This document shows, one piece after another, positions 39,023-48,200 of a stretch of 64,000 nucleotides of DNA (position 1 is its first letter; every line of letters starts with the position of its first letter). The notes beneath the pieces were generated by a model. It did no database searches, had not been told where the DNA came from, and saw only the letters and a program-made list of their open reading frames with translations. The stretch comes from Bacillus ndiopicus (GTDB lineage Bacteria; Bacillota; Bacilli; Bacillales_A; Planococcaceae), in the NCBI RefSeq assembly GCF_000612805.1, contig NZ_HG964406.1, forward strand, positions 248,001 through 312,000, in the 5' to 3' direction. Both the position numbers and the translations under genes were made by a program.

Positions 39023-39184
39023 GTATCTGCGTCTTTTTATGACTTATTTGCGGGTTTCTTGAGTTATTTGCGCTTTTCTCGATTTATTTGTGACTTCTCT
39101 TGAGTTATTTGAGTTTTCTCTTAACTTATCTGCGCTTTTCTTGAGTTATCTGCTTTTTCTCAAGTTATCTGCGTTTTCCCTTTG
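39023..39184 (+). repeat. 20/21-bp tandem repeats, array C (8 units)
   Basis: Units with core TTATTTGCG or TTATCTGCG start at 39023, 39044, 39064, 39084, 39105, 39126, 39146 and 39165. Spacing is 19-21 bases. It lies in the gap 38866-39359 between hisZ and yvoF. A weaker hairpin (about 39200-39238, ATAACCTC/GAGGTTAC) follows; nothing else is visible in that gap. Confidence 0.85.
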
Positions 39185-39359
39185 CTTGAGAAAATAAGAA
39201 GGATAACCTCAAACATCTTTGTTAGAAAGAGGTTACCCAGAAAATTGACATCAAATTTGGCACCTAGCTATTTTTGAATTGAAAGAAACTAGTTTCTTCA
39301 ATCGTTTAAAGAACTACTTACTTTTTCTAAATGATCAACATATTAATAAAAAAGAAAAA

Positions 39360-39399
39360 GTTGTCCAAAAGAGGCGTGCTAGCCTGCTTTTCGGACAAC
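39360..39399 (-). terminator. Terminator after yvoF, hairpin family member 1
   Basis: GTTGTCC...GGACAAC outer stem with inner AAAG.GGCG...GCCTGCTTTT, followed on the minus strand by a T-rich tract. Nearly the same design recurs at 56922 and 58675. Confidence 0.8.
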
Positions 39400-39410
39400 T
39401 CCCATTTCCA

Positions 39411-39917
39411 TTATTTTTTTCTTGCTGCCATTTCTTCTGCGGTGAAAATAATGCGCATTGGATTGCCACCGACCATGCTTCCTGCTGGTACATCTTTATG
39501 TACTAGCGTTGCAGCAGATACAATTGCGCCATCGCCAATTTCTACTCCTGGTAAAATCGTTGAATTTGCTCCAACCATTACATTGCTACCAATTTTCACA
39601 TCACCTAAACGATACTCATCTATTAAATATTCGTGTGCTAAAATTGTTGTATTAAAGCCTATTATTGAATTTGCTCCGATTGAGATGCGCTCTGGAAACA
39701 TTGTATCAGGCATGACCATTAATGCTAATGATGCTTTCTCACCTATATCCATGCGTAGAAAGGTGCGATAAAGCCAATTTTTCATCGCCATAAATGGTGT
39801 GAAGCGTCCTATTTGAATAAAAATAAAGCATTTCATCACCTTCAAAAAGGACACTGTGTTATAAACATGCCAAAGCGAATTTGCGCCCTCTATTTTATAG
39901 CGCTCTGTTCTTCTCAT
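39411..39917 (-). CDS. yvoF: Left-handed beta-helix acyltransferase (YvoF-like)
   Basis: A 168-residue hexapeptide-repeat transferase. After a helical N-terminus (~1-70) come hexapeptide turns: ISIGANSIIGFNTTI, the catalytic-type His in LAHEYLID, VKIGSNVMVGANSTILPGV, IGDGAIVSAATLVHKDV, and the family ending VGGNPMRII. It is of the maltose/galactoside acetyltransferase type, probably transferring an acetyl group to a sugar-containing molecule; the acceptor is unknown. It follows ppaX by five bases, in the hprK-lgt-ppaX-yvoF operon known from Bacillus. Confidence 0.9.
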   Translation of the reverse strand: MRRTERYKIEGANSLWHVYNTVSFLKVMKCFIFIQIGRFTPFMAMKNWLYRTFLRMDIGEKASLALMVMPDTMFPERISIGANSIIGFNTTILAHEYLIDEYRLGDVKIGSNVMVGANSTILPGVEIGDGAIVSAATLVHKDVPAGSMVGGNPMRIIFTAEEMAARKK

Positions 39918-39922
39918 AAGCT

Positions 39923-40558
39923 TTACCCTTTCACAATTGTTAATAAATCTGTCATATGCTGTAGCATATAGGTTGGAGAAAATTGCTGTAAATAATCCTC
40001 TCCCTTAAAAGACCATGCTACACCAGCAGTTTTTACTCCCGCATTATGTCCCGCTTCAATATCATGTGAATTATCACCAATCATAATAACATCCTCTTTT
40101 GCTAATTGCATTTTTTGCAATGCTAATAAAATTGGCTCTGGATGTGGTTTTACATGCTGTACACTATCATACCCAATAATATGCTCAAATAATTGCTCAA
40201 TACCTAACACATTTAAGCCACGCTTAACCATTTCACTACGCTTCGTTGAAACAATGGTCAATCTTATGCCTTGTGCATGTAGTTTCTCTAATGTAGAAAC
40301 GACACCATCATATTGAGTTACGAGCTGATCATGATGCTCCAAGTTCCATTTACGATAGCTTGCAACCATTTCATCTACAGCATCTGGTGCAATTTCATTA
40401 AACGTTTCATGTAATGAAGGTCCGAGAAATTTTATGCAATCTTTTGGCGAATATTGCCCAGGAAATTTTTCTTCTAATACATGCATAAATGTTTGAATAA
40501 TTAATTCATTCGTATTCAATAAAGTACCATCAAAATCAAATAATAATGCTTTTACCAT
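39923..40558 (-). CDS. ppaX: Pyrophosphatase PpaX (HAD family)
   Basis: A 211-residue HAD phosphatase that hydrolyses the pyrophosphate made when HprK dephosphorylates P-Ser-HPr and P-Ser-Crh. Motif I DFDGTLLNTNE near the start, cap-domain KFLGPSLHETF, motif II IVSTKR, motif III K in VKPHPEP and motif IV MIGDNSHDIEAG. Located 14 bases after lgt, in the hprK operon, which supports PpaX over a general phosphoglycolate phosphatase. Confidence 0.95.
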   Translation of the reverse strand: MVKALLFDFDGTLLNTNELIIQTFMHVLEEKFPGQYSPKDCIKFLGPSLHETFNEIAPDAVDEMVASYRKWNLEHHDQLVTQYDGVVSTLEKLHAQGIRLTIVSTKRSEMVKRGLNVLGIEQLFEHIIGYDSVQHVKPHPEPILLALQKMQLAKEDVIMIGDNSHDIEAGHNAGVKTAGVAWSFKGEDYLQQFSPTYMLQHMTDLLTIVKG

Positions 40559-40571
40559 CGTTAATCGCTCC

Positions 40572-41390
40572 TTATTTATCTAAATAACGTACAACAGGCT
40601 TCACTGTCATTCGACGATAAATAATTAGTGCTAAGCCTATTACAACACCGAGAATCGACACAACTTGTGCAGATCGTAAATCGCCGATTAAATACAAGCT
40701 GTCTGTACGCAGCGATTCGATAAAGAAACGCCCGATAGAATACCAAATAATATAAAAGAAAAACATTTCTCCACGACGCCAATTAAATTTACGTGCAATT
40801 ATTAAAATAATGAAGCCAACTATATTCCATAACGATTCATATAAAAACGTTGGGTGTACATAAGAGCCTAAATCTTCAATATACATTTGCTCGATAAGCC
40901 AATTAGGTAAAAATAAATTTTCTAAAAAGCTGCGTGATACTTCCCCACCATGTGCTTCTTGGTTGATAAAATTGCCCCAACGTCCAATAATTTGACCGAC
41001 TAAAATACTTGGTGCAGCAATATCTGCAATACGCAAAAAGCTTACATTACGTCTTTTAGTAAATATATAAGCAGTAATAAATGCCCCAATTAGCGCTCCA
41101 TGAATCGCTATACCACCATTCCATATTTCAATAGCTCTCATTGGGTTTGCCTTGTAAACATCCCATTCCATCCCTACATAATAAATGCGTGCACTAAGAA
41201 TGGCAATTGGTACTGCCCAAATAAGCATGTCCGCAATAAAATCTTGGTGAATACCAAGTCGAACTGCCTCTCGCTGTGCTAAAAAATAAGCTAATACGAT
41301 ACCAAGTGCAATTAAAATACCATACCATCGAACTGATATAGGACCGATTGAAAATGCAACCGGGTTAATCGTCATCATAATAAATTCCAT
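40572..41390 (-). CDS. lgt: Prolipoprotein diacylglyceryl transferase
   Basis: A 272-residue integral membrane enzyme that transfers diacylglycerol to the lipobox Cys of prolipoproteins. Several membrane helices are visible. The Lgt signature [14 protein letters not shown] includes the catalytic-region residues, and [11 protein letters not shown] and [21 protein letters not shown] are typical. The ATG at 41390 has GGAG seven bases upstream; internal ATGs at codons 5 and 6 are alternatives. The window encodes at least two of its likely substrates (cytochrome c at 42477, YtkA-like at 61711). Confidence 0.96.
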   Translation of the reverse strand: MEFIMMTINPVAFSIGPISVRWYGILIALGIVLAYFLAQREAVRLGIHQDFIADMLIWAVPIAILSARIYYVGMEWDVYKANPMRAIEIWNGGIAIHGALIGAFITAYIFTKRRNVSFLRIADIAAPSILVGQIIGRWGNFINQEAHGGEVSRSFLENLFLPNWLIEQMYIEDLGSYVHPTFLYESLWNIVGFIILIIARKFNWRRGEMFFFYIIWYSIGRFFIESLRTDSLYLIGDLRSAQVVSILGVVIGLALIIYRRMTVKPVVRYLDK

Positions 41391-41405
41391 TACTTTACTC
41401 CTTTA

Positions 41406-42347
41406 CTACTTAAAATCGTCCATTTCTCCATTTGATGCGATAACTGCATCTAATCTACGGGAAAATTCCTCCGCTGCGTTAACTCCCATTTTTTTCAATC
41501 GATAATTCATCGCAGCTACTTCAATAATAACCGATACGTTACGTCCAGGCTGCACAGGGATTGTTAGCTTAGTTAGCTCTGTATCGATAATTTTCATTTT
41601 TTCTTCATCAAGCCCTAAACGGTCATATACTTTATCAGGGTCCCAAATTTCCAGCTCTACTACAAGCGTAATCCTTTTATATGGTCTAATAGCACTCGCA
41701 CCAAATAGCGTCATAATGTTAATTATACCAATACCACGAATTTCTAATAAATGCTCTAATAATGGTGGCGGGCTTCCAATAATCATATTTTCAGATTCTT
41801 GACGAATTTCTACAGAATCGTCTGCTACAAGGCGATGTCCTTTTTTTACAAGCTCTAGTGCGGTTTCACTTTTCCCTACACCACTTTTACCAAGAATAAG
41901 GACGCCGATTCCATAAATATCAACGAGCACCCCGTGAATTGCAGTTGTAGGTGCTAATTCGCTTTCTAAATAATTAGTTAACCGACTCGAAAAATGAGTT
42001 GTCGTTTGCTTTGAAACTAATACAGGTACATGATTTTCATTTGATGCCTCAATTAATTCTTTCGGCACTTCCATATTTCTCGAAATAATAATAGCTGGTG
42101 TATTGCGTGCACATAGAAGACGCATACGCTCACTTTTCACACTTTCAGGAAGCATTTCAAAAAAAGAAAGCTCTGTTTTTCCAAGTAGCTGTACACGATT
42201 TGCTGGGTAGTGAGTAAAATAACCAGCCATCTCTAGCCCTGGTCTTGATATATCGCTCATTGTAATGTAACGCCCAATGCCTTCATGACCACTAATAATT
42301 TGCAAATTAAACTTTTCAATTACATCCCTTGTCGTAACTTGAACCAT
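41406..42347 (-). CDS. hprK: HPr(Ser) kinase/phosphorylase
   Basis: A 313-residue bifunctional enzyme that phosphorylates HPr and Crh on Ser46 in response to fructose bisphosphate and reverses it with phosphate. The N-terminal domain covers ~1-130. The Walker [10 protein letters not shown] is near residue 155, followed by LVADDSVEI. The HprK signature is [20 protein letters not shown], followed by the C-terminal phosphorylase region ([20 protein letters not shown]). The start at 42347 has GAGAGG eight bases upstream. First gene of hprK-lgt-ppaX-yvoF; its partner crh is at 26324. Confidence 0.97.
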   Translation of the reverse strand: MVQVTTRDVIEKFNLQIISGHEGIGRYITMSDISRPGLEMAGYFTHYPANRVQLLGKTELSFFEMLPESVKSERMRLLCARNTPAIIISRNMEVPKELIEASNENHVPVLVSKQTTTHFSSRLTNYLESELAPTTAIHGVLVDIYGIGVLILGKSGVGKSETALELVKKGHRLVADDSVEIRQESENMIIGSPPPLLEHLLEIRGIGIINIMTLFGASAIRPYKRITLVVELEIWDPDKVYDRLGLDEEKMKIIDTELTKLTIPVQPGRNVSVIIEVAAMNYRLKKMGVNAAEEFSRRLDAVIASNGEMDDFK

Positions 42348-42476
42348 TGGCACAACCTCTCGTTCCTCTATAGTCTTTCTTTATTGTAACATGTTCCAGC
42401 TATATTACGGAAAGTGAAGCTCCATAACACACAAAAAAGCCGCTCAGAAAATAGATTCCAAACGACTTTCCATTCA

Positions 42477-42794
42477 TTATTTTTGCTCAGCAAGCCACGC
42501 AGCCGCTTTTTCGGCTTCTTCACCTTTAATTAAACCTGGAGGCATACCGTTTGATGTACCATTTAAAATAACATTTAAAATTTCTTCCTCTGATAAACGA
42601 GCACCTACATCATTTAATGAAGGTGTATTACGCATACCTTGTAATTGACCACCGTGACAGCTCGCACAGCTTTGCATCACAATTTTTTCACCTTCTGCTT
42701 GTGGTGTAGCACTACTATCTTCCTTTTCATTTCCACCGCATGCAACTAAAAATAATGCAGAACCAAAAGCTGCTGTTAATAATAGTTTTTTCAT
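42477..42794 (-). CDS. cccB: Membrane-anchored cytochrome c-551 (CccB-like)
   Basis: A 105-residue lipoprotein cytochrome. The signal peptide ends in lipobox LVAC (Cys at ~19), followed by an acidic Ser-rich linker. The class-I haem domain has CASCH with haem-ligating Cys and His, and the distal Met ligand is in NGMPPGLI. It carries electrons outside the membrane, most likely to a cytochrome c oxidase. Located beside a YitT-family gene, as cccB-yvjA in Bacillus. GGAGG precedes the ATG. Confidence 0.93.
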   Translation of the reverse strand: MKKLLLTAAFGSALFLVACGGNEKEDSSATPQAEGEKIVMQSCASCHGGQLQGMRNTPSLNDVGARLSEEEILNVILNGTSNGMPPGLIKGEEAEKAAAWLAEQK

Positions 42795-42839
42795 TTAATT
42801 TTCTCCTCCTACAAATTACTCCACACAAGTATAGCAAAC

Positions 42840-43694
42840 TTATACACGTTTGAAACCTTCTCCAAGTACCTCATATGCATCTGAAACAACTACAAAAGCA
42901 GTTGGGTCGACCATCTTAACAACTTGTTTCAATTTAGTGAACTCAGTCTGATAAACAACAACCATTAACAATGTTTTCTCTTCTCCAGTGTAACCACCGA
43001 AGGCAGGGAGTTTTGTTACGCCACGATCCACTTCCTTGTATATTGCATCGCGCATTTCTTTCTCTAGATTAGTAATAATATAAGCCATTTTCGATTGGCT
43101 AAAGCCTAGCTGAATAATATCAATTGTTTTCGTCGTTACATATAAACCGATGATCGCATAAAGCCCCTTTTCTAAATCAAATACAAGTGCCGCACTAACA
43201 GCAATAATGCCATCAATCATTAATACGCTCGTACCTAAAGTAAGCCCAGTAAATTTTGTAATAATTTGCGCTAATAAATCCGTACCACCTGTCGAAGCTT
43301 TTCCTTTAAAAACAAGTCCAAGCCCTGAACCAACAACGATTCCTCCAAAAATGGCTCCTAGTAGCGGATTTAACGTCCACGGCTCCCAGCCACTTGTTGC
43401 TATAACAAAGGCTGGTAAGGCAATTGTACCAATAAATGATTTAACACCGAATTTTTTTCCTAAAATCAATACCCCTGCAATAAATAAAGGAATATTAAAT
43501 GCATACTGAACAATACCTGCATTCCAACCGAATAAACCATTTAAAATCGTACTAATACCACTTACGCCACCTGAAGCAACTTGGTTTGGTAATAAAAAGA
43601 CATTAAAACCAATTGCAATTACTGCTGCTCCTACAATAACAAATAGATATTCGCTAATTGTATCTTTCACTGTCGACTGTTCACTATTGTTCAC
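42840..43694 (-). CDS. YitT-family membrane protein (DUF161/DUF2179)
   Basis: A 284-residue membrane protein with five to six hydrophobic segments in residues ~15-195 (FVIVGAAVIAIGFNVFLLP, AFNIPLFIAGVLILG, and others) and a cytoplasmic ferredoxin-like DUF2179 domain (~200-284) ending DAYEVLGEGFKRV. The best start is the GTG at 43694, preceded by AGAGGAAG. The in-frame ATG at 43718 has no such site. Family function is unsettled (transport has been suggested). Neighbour of the cytochrome c gene, 45 bases away. Confidence 0.85.
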   Translation of the reverse strand: MNNSEQSTVKDTISEYLFVIVGAAVIAIGFNVFLLPNQVASGGVSGISTILNGLFGWNAGIVQYAFNIPLFIAGVLILGKKFGVKSFIGTIALPAFVIATSGWEPWTLNPLLGAIFGGIVVGSGLGLVFKGKASTGGTDLLAQIITKFTGLTLGTSVLMIDGIIAVSAALVFDLEKGLYAIIGLYVTTKTIDIIQLGFSQSKMAYIITNLEKEMRDAIYKEVDRGVTKLPAFGGYTGEEKTLLMVVVYQTEFTKLKQVVKMVDPTAFVVVSDAYEVLGEGFKRV

Positions 43695-43741
43695 AAGGCT
43701 TCCTCTTTCTTCATACAAATTTCTCTTTCTTACAAAAATAG

Positions 43742-44980
43742 TTAACTAATAACCTCTCTTGCCCATTGCTCTGCCTCATCATAAATTTGAAAAACTGTTT
43801 CTTGCTTCAAGCCCAATTGAGGTGACAATTCTATTAATTTGTCCCAATCTAATTTATACAATGCTTCACTAAATTGTAAATAAGGCGTCATCTCTGTTTC
43901 TACGCCATTAATTGTTTGAAGGATTTCCTCTGATAATGGCATTTTTCTTAAAATTAAATACATTGGGCGCTTTAACAATGCATCAATTAACGATAATAAG
44001 CCAATTAAGAAATATTCTGAAAAATTCTTTTTGTAATTAAGTTTTGCAATTTTTTCACATGCTTTTGCGCGAAATAAAGAAGCTGCTACTAATTCATTAA
44101 ATGCATCTGTTTTTTCGAAATTTTTCAATTCACGCATTGCTAGTAAGTAAACAAGCTTTCGTAGCTCTGATAGCCCTAATAATACAATTGCTTGTTTAAT
44201 AGACCGCACTTTAGACTTTCTGCGATTTTTTGAACTGTTAATCAGCTGTAAAAGCTTATAGGAAACTGAAATTTCCCTCTCAATATTTGCGGCTAAAATA
44301 TTGATATCTGGTTCTTCATCTTTTAAAATCGAGATAATTTGGAAATAATTTATTATGTTAGCTGGGATATCGATTGCCTTCATAATTTGCGGCTTTTCAA
44401 AGAAGTATCCTTGAAACAACACATAACCAGAATGTATGGCAACATCATATTGTTCACGTGTTTCTACTTTTTCTGCCAAAAGCTTAATATGAGGGAATTT
44501 CGACTTTACTTTATTTTCAATTTCCATCCGGTTTAATAATGGAGTAATTAAAAAATCTACCTTGATGTAGTCTATATAATTAAATAACTCATCATAAACA
44601 GTTACCCCATCCTTCAAAATAAAGTCATCAAGTGCTATTTTAAAGCCTTTTTCCTTCAGCTCTTTTACACGTTTAACGAGACTCTGTGTTATATTAACGT
44701 CCTCCAAAATTTCAATTACAACTTCTTTCGGACTTATATAATCTACTAAAGGACTAAATAATAGCTTCTCTGTAAAATTAATAAATGCAGGTGCACCTTC
44801 TGTTACTTTATCTATGCCGATTGTTAAAAATGAATTAATAATAACATCGATTGTTGCCGCATCTGCATCTGTTCCCTCTAGCGGAAATGCATTCATATTT
44901 TTACTGCGATATAGTAATTCATAAGAGACAACTTGTTCTTTTTCATTAAAAATCGGTTGCTTACCAATAAAAACTTCCAC
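43742..44980 (-). CDS. EAL-HDOD signalling protein (YuxH-like)
   Basis: A 412-residue protein with an N-terminal EAL-type domain (~1-200) and a C-terminal HDOD domain (~205-400; NIEREISVSYKLLQLINSS, KVRSIKQAIVLLG). The EAL hallmark is degenerate (YELLYR where active enzymes have EALxR) and several metal ligands are missing, although FINFTEKLL, ALDDF and KVD remain. The domain therefore probably does not hydrolyse cyclic di-GMP and may act as a binding or interaction module. Same architecture as Bacillus YuxH. GAGG stands before ATG. Confidence 0.9.
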   Translation of the reverse strand: MEVFIGKQPIFNEKEQVVSYELLYRSKNMNAFPLEGTDADAATIDVIINSFLTIGIDKVTEGAPAFINFTEKLLFSPLVDYISPKEVVIEILEDVNITQSLVKRVKELKEKGFKIALDDFILKDGVTVYDELFNYIDYIKVDFLITPLLNRMEIENKVKSKFPHIKLLAEKVETREQYDVAIHSGYVLFQGYFFEKPQIMKAIDIPANIINYFQIISILKDEEPDINILAANIEREISVSYKLLQLINSSKNRRKSKVRSIKQAIVLLGLSELRKLVYLLAMRELKNFEKTDAFNELVAASLFRAKACEKIAKLNYKKNFSEYFLIGLLSLIDALLKRPMYLILRKMPLSEEILQTINGVETEMTPYLQFSEALYKLDWDKLIELSPQLGLKQETVFQIYDEAEQWAREVIS

Positions 44981-45355
44981 GCTAAACTCCTCGCTTTTTT
45001 ATTACTTAATAATTTTATTCATTGTAACCAAACACTCGGACGACTACTTCATTTACAAATGGGATTACTGAAATATGTATACAGCTTTTAATTTACTGAT
45101 TACAAAATAATATTATTTTCAAAAAAATTATAATATCAATTATATTGAATCTTAATTTAAAAGCCCTTCCTATCAATTAAAATAGGTGCTAACGTACAAA
45201 TAATAGCAAATTAATAGTCATATTTCAGCAAAATTTTTTAGTTCATTTAATGTTGTTTCTATTATACTTCACACATTGCTCAATTGCTAATTGCCTATAT
45301 ATTCCGAGACATGTAATATAATATTATAGCATATTTAAGGGGGAATTTTTTATTT
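44981..45355. other. AT-rich promoter spacer
   Basis: A 375-base gene-free gap between divergent genes. For the plus strand TTGCCT (45291-45296), 17 bases, TAATAT (45314-45319) form a likely promoter of the enoyl-CoA hydratase gene. I see no repeat array, hairpin or small ORF with a ribosome site here. Confidence 0.6.
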
Positions 45356-46132
45356 ATGAGCATCATTGAGTATGAGCAACAACAATCTATTGCCTATGTA
45401 AAACTAAATCGACCTGATGTCCTAAATGCTTTTAATTTCGAAATGTTAACAGAGCTTCAAGCTATTGTAGAATCAATTCGTATACACCCTGATATTCGCC
45501 TTGTCATTATTACAGGCGCTGGCGATAAAGCCTTTTCTGTCGGCGCTGATTTGAAAGAGCGTCAAACGCTACCTGAACCTTTAGTAAAACGAAATTTAAA
45601 TAAATTCGCTGAGGTATTTAATGCGATTGAAGCATTGCCACAGCCAACTATTTGTGCGCTTAATGGCTACGCCTTTGGTGGTGGCCTTGAATTAGCTCTT
45701 GCCTGTGATTTTCGTCTCGCTGCGGAAAATGCTGTTGTCGGTCTAACAGAAACAAAGCTAGGAATTATCCCTGGCGCAGGTGGAACACAGCGTTTACCAC
45801 GATTAATTGGAGAAACGAAAGCCTTAGAGTTTATTTTGACAGCCAAAAAAATATCCAGTGAGGAAGCGTTAGCTTGTGGATTATTTACTCAAGTAGTAGA
45901 GTCGAACAATTTAATGCAGGCTGCTGAAAGCTTTGCAAATGCCATTTTACAAAATGCTCCTATCGCCTTACAGCAAGCAAAATTTGCTGTTAAGCAAGGG
46001 ATGAAGGTTGACTTGCAAACAGGCCTACAAATCGAGCGTAAAGCATATGAAATTACATTACCAACTGAAGATCGCTTAGAAGCATTAAATGCTTTTGTTG
46101 AAAAGCGAGCTCCACAATTTAAAGGGAAATAA
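45356..46132 (+). CDS. Enoyl-CoA hydratase/isomerase family protein
   Basis: A 258-residue crotonase-fold protein. The oxyanion-hole segments are GAGDKAFSVGADLKER and NGYAFGGGLELALACDFRLA; one catalytic Glu lies in GLTETKLGIIPGAGGTQRLPRL and the other region is complete, so a true hydratase is plausible. Substrate range is unknown (fatty acid or branched-chain acyl-CoA). GGGGG lies before the ATG. It is monocistronic and convergent with luxS across a shared terminator. Confidence 0.93.
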   Translation: MSIIEYEQQQSIAYVKLNRPDVLNAFNFEMLTELQAIVESIRIHPDIRLVIITGAGDKAFSVGADLKERQTLPEPLVKRNLNKFAEVFNAIEALPQPTICALNGYAFGGGLELALACDFRLAAENAVVGLTETKLGIIPGAGGTQRLPRLIGETKALEFILTAKKISSEEALACGLFTQVVESNNLMQAAESFANAILQNAPIALQQAKFAVKQGMKVDLQTGLQIERKAYEITLPTEDRLEALNAFVEKRAPQFKGK

Positions 46133-46134
46133 AC

Positions 46135-46171
46135 AAAACTAGGAAGTGCAAAAAACGCACTTCCTAGTTTT
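46135..46171. terminator. Bidirectional terminator
   Basis: AAAACTAGGAAGTGC and GCACTTCCTAGTTTT form a perfect 15-bp stem with loop AAAAAAC between the hydratase gene (plus) and luxS (minus). Confidence 0.92.
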
Positions 46172-46175
46172 ACTT

Positions 46176-46640
46176 TTACTCTGCAAAAATCGTTGACCAC
46201 TCTGCACGTTTTTCAAGCATTTCACGCGCTAATTGTTGTGCACCTTCTAAGCTATGGTTTGCAGCCCAACCACATTGTACTTCATTACATGCTGGCACTT
46301 CTGTTGCGTTCACAACATCTTGTAATGTTTTCTCTAAAACATCTAAAATTTCATCGTAATTATCGTGGTTAATGACAGATAAATAGAAGCCTGTTTGGCA
46401 GCCCATGGGACTAAGGTCAACAACATGGTCAGAGTGATTGCGAATATTTTCCGCCATCAAATGCTCTATTGAATGAAGAGCATCCATTTTCATAAACGCT
46501 TTATTCGGCTGTTTGAAGCGGATATCATATTTATGTACAACATCCCCGTTTTTCCCCTCTTTTACCCCAGCTAAACGTACATACGGAGCAGCTACTTTTG
46601 TATGGTCTAAATTAAAGCTTTCTACATTCATCTTTGTCAT
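46176..46640 (-). CDS. luxS: S-ribosylhomocysteine lyase (autoinducer-2 synthase)
   Basis: A 154-residue iron/zinc enzyme of the activated methyl cycle; it releases homocysteine and the AI-2 precursor. The metal motif HSIEH (residues ~57-61), the catalytic Cys in MGCQTGFYL, and the third ligand in [18 protein letters not shown] are present. Length is standard. ATG at 46640 has a GAGG nine bases upstream. No SAM-responsive leader is visible. It ends at the shared terminator with the hydratase gene; dedA lies upstream. Confidence 0.98.
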   Translation of the reverse strand: MTKMNVESFNLDHTKVAAPYVRLAGVKEGKNGDVVHKYDIRFKQPNKAFMKMDALHSIEHLMAENIRNHSDHVVDLSPMGCQTGFYLSVINHDNYDEILDVLEKTLQDVVNATEVPACNEVQCGWAANHSLEGAQQLAREMLEKRAEWSTIFAE

Positions 46641-46659
46641 TTTTCATAACCTCGCTTAT

Positions 46660-47301
46660 TTATTTTTTTCTTCTTGAATTAATTGCACCAATAACCGCTG
46701 GTATCACAGAAATGAAAATAATTAATAATAGGACTGTCGAAAAGTTTTCTTTAACAACAGGGATATTACCGAAAAAGTAACCAAGTAATGTACAAATGAA
46801 TACCCAAGCAAGCGCCCCTACAACATTATACATGATAAAATATTTGTAATTCATACGGCTTGCCCCTGCCACAAACGGAATAAATGTCCGAATAAACGGC
46901 ATAAAGCGCGCAATGACGATTGTTTTACCACCATGCTTGTTGAAAAATCGCTGCGCTGCGTCCATCCGCTCTTTATTAATTACTCTCCCTAAAAAACTAT
47001 CAGGTGGAATGGATAAACCAACTGCTCGCCCGATATGGTAATTCACTGTATCTCCAATAATCGCAGCTGCAATAAATACCGCCATTAATAATGGTAAATT
47101 AAAGGAGCCTAACGCCGCAAACGTACCTGCTGCAAATAGTAAGGAGTCCCCAGGTAAAAACGGCATTATAACAACGCCCGTTTCAACAAACACAATCGCA
47201 AATAAAATTCCATAGGACCAGCCACCAAATTGCTGAATAATTTCCTGCAAATGCTGGTCAATGTGCAAAATAAAATCTATCAAGCCTTGAATAATCGCCA
47301 T
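46660..47301 (-). CDS. DedA-family membrane protein
   Basis: A 213-residue membrane protein of the DedA/VTT family, implicated in lipid-carrier recycling and membrane homeostasis. Signature elements are the acidic residue in FVETGVVIMPFLPGDSLL, the GDTVNYHIGRAVG segment, and the re-entrant ARFMPFIRTFIPFVAGA with its essential Arg. Hydrophobic helices are near 20-40, 55-80, 140-160 and 175-200. The C-terminus is basic (NSRRKK). It is upstream of luxS by 19 bases and probably co-transcribed; the ribosome site is weak. Confidence 0.93.
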   Translation of the reverse strand: MAIIQGLIDFILHIDQHLQEIIQQFGGWSYGILFAIVFVETGVVIMPFLPGDSLLFAAGTFAALGSFNLPLLMAVFIAAAIIGDTVNYHIGRAVGLSIPPDSFLGRVINKERMDAAQRFFNKHGGKTIVIARFMPFIRTFIPFVAGASRMNYKYFIMYNVVGALAWVFICTLLGYFFGNIPVVKENFSTVLLLIIFISVIPAVIGAINSRRKK

Positions 47302-47415
47302 TTATATACTCACTTTCTAATTAATTTATACTCTCTCATTTTAGCATAATATGATTTACTATGCCTTTTATAACATTAATTAGAACGAACTTTTTCATAA
47401 TATGTTTCAGATAGA

Positions 47416-47453
47416 AAAAAACTGCATCTTCAAATTTATGAAGTGCAGTTTTT
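47416..47453 (-). terminator. Terminator after the frameshifted pseudogene
   Basis: AAAAACTGCATCTTCA pairs with TGAAGTGCAGTTTTT with one mismatch; T-rich on both sides. Confidence 0.75.
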
Positions 47454-47472
47454 CTTTATTCTTCAAGGGGCT

Positions 47473-48040
47473 TCAATCCAAATAGGAAGCGTATTTTTCA
47501 AGTGCCTGCTGTTTAACCATATCCTCACGTGCCCATTCGGATAATTTTTCTGTAGCATAGCTTGTATTTGCCTTTTGTACAGCCTCTCGTAAAGCGCTCG
47601 TTTCATTTTGCAAAGGTACTTTCCTGTAATTATATAATAAGAATCTTTCATTGATTTTCTTAAGAATAACAAGTATTCATTAACTCATAACCCGCGATAT
47701 AATACGTAATATCTTCGCGTTTATTGTATGCCTCGTTTTCTAAAATTGTTATTTCCATACCACTTTGGACTTCATCACCACTTATAACTTTTTGGACCAA
47801 AAAATTAGATAAAGTATAAGCAACATCGATTCGGTCTTCTTGAACAACCTTCTTTCCAATAGCAATCATTTCCGCCCTTTTTCTATAGATGCTAAATCTG
47901 GCGTTACATCTGCTTTGGCATCTACAATTAAATTTCGCCCAAATAAACGTTCTTCCATCCCATTATTTATTTCCAAAGATGAACCATCCAATTATAGAAA
48001 TACATATAACTCCAATAATAATTACTAAGCTTTTTTTCAT
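47473..48040 (-). pseudogene. Membrane-anchored protein broken by three frameshifts
   Basis: A coherent protein can be read only by changing frame three times. It starts at 48040 with a membrane anchor (MKKSLVIIIGVICISIIGWF), which stops at FGNK. The next frame carries GMEERLFGRNLIVDAKADV and stops at EKGRK. The third frame begins MIAIGKKVVQEDRIDVAY (47869) and stops after YELMNTCYS. The last continues KKINERFLLYNYRKV to KYASYLD and stops at 47473. A ribosome site before the first ATG is poor. The original was an anchored extracytoplasmic protein of about 185 residues of unknown function. Decay in place is the simplest reading; sequencing errors are an alternative. Confidence 0.7.
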
Positions 48041-48140
48041 CAGAGTGCACTACTTTCTAAATTGCAGATTCACATCAACAATTTTCCCCTATAAAAGTGG
48101 TATTTAATATTTTCTACCATTATTACTTTATATAAAAAAA

Positions 48141-48172
48141 CAGATTCAGAAAATAGAACTTTTCCGAATCTG
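48141..48172 (-). terminator. Terminator after the S9 peptidase gene
   Basis: CAGATTC.GAAAA and TTTTCCGAATCTG pair around a short loop, with flanking A/T runs on both sides. Confidence 0.8.
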
Positions 48173-48200
48173 CTTTTTTATTTAGGTAAAGATTTTTATA

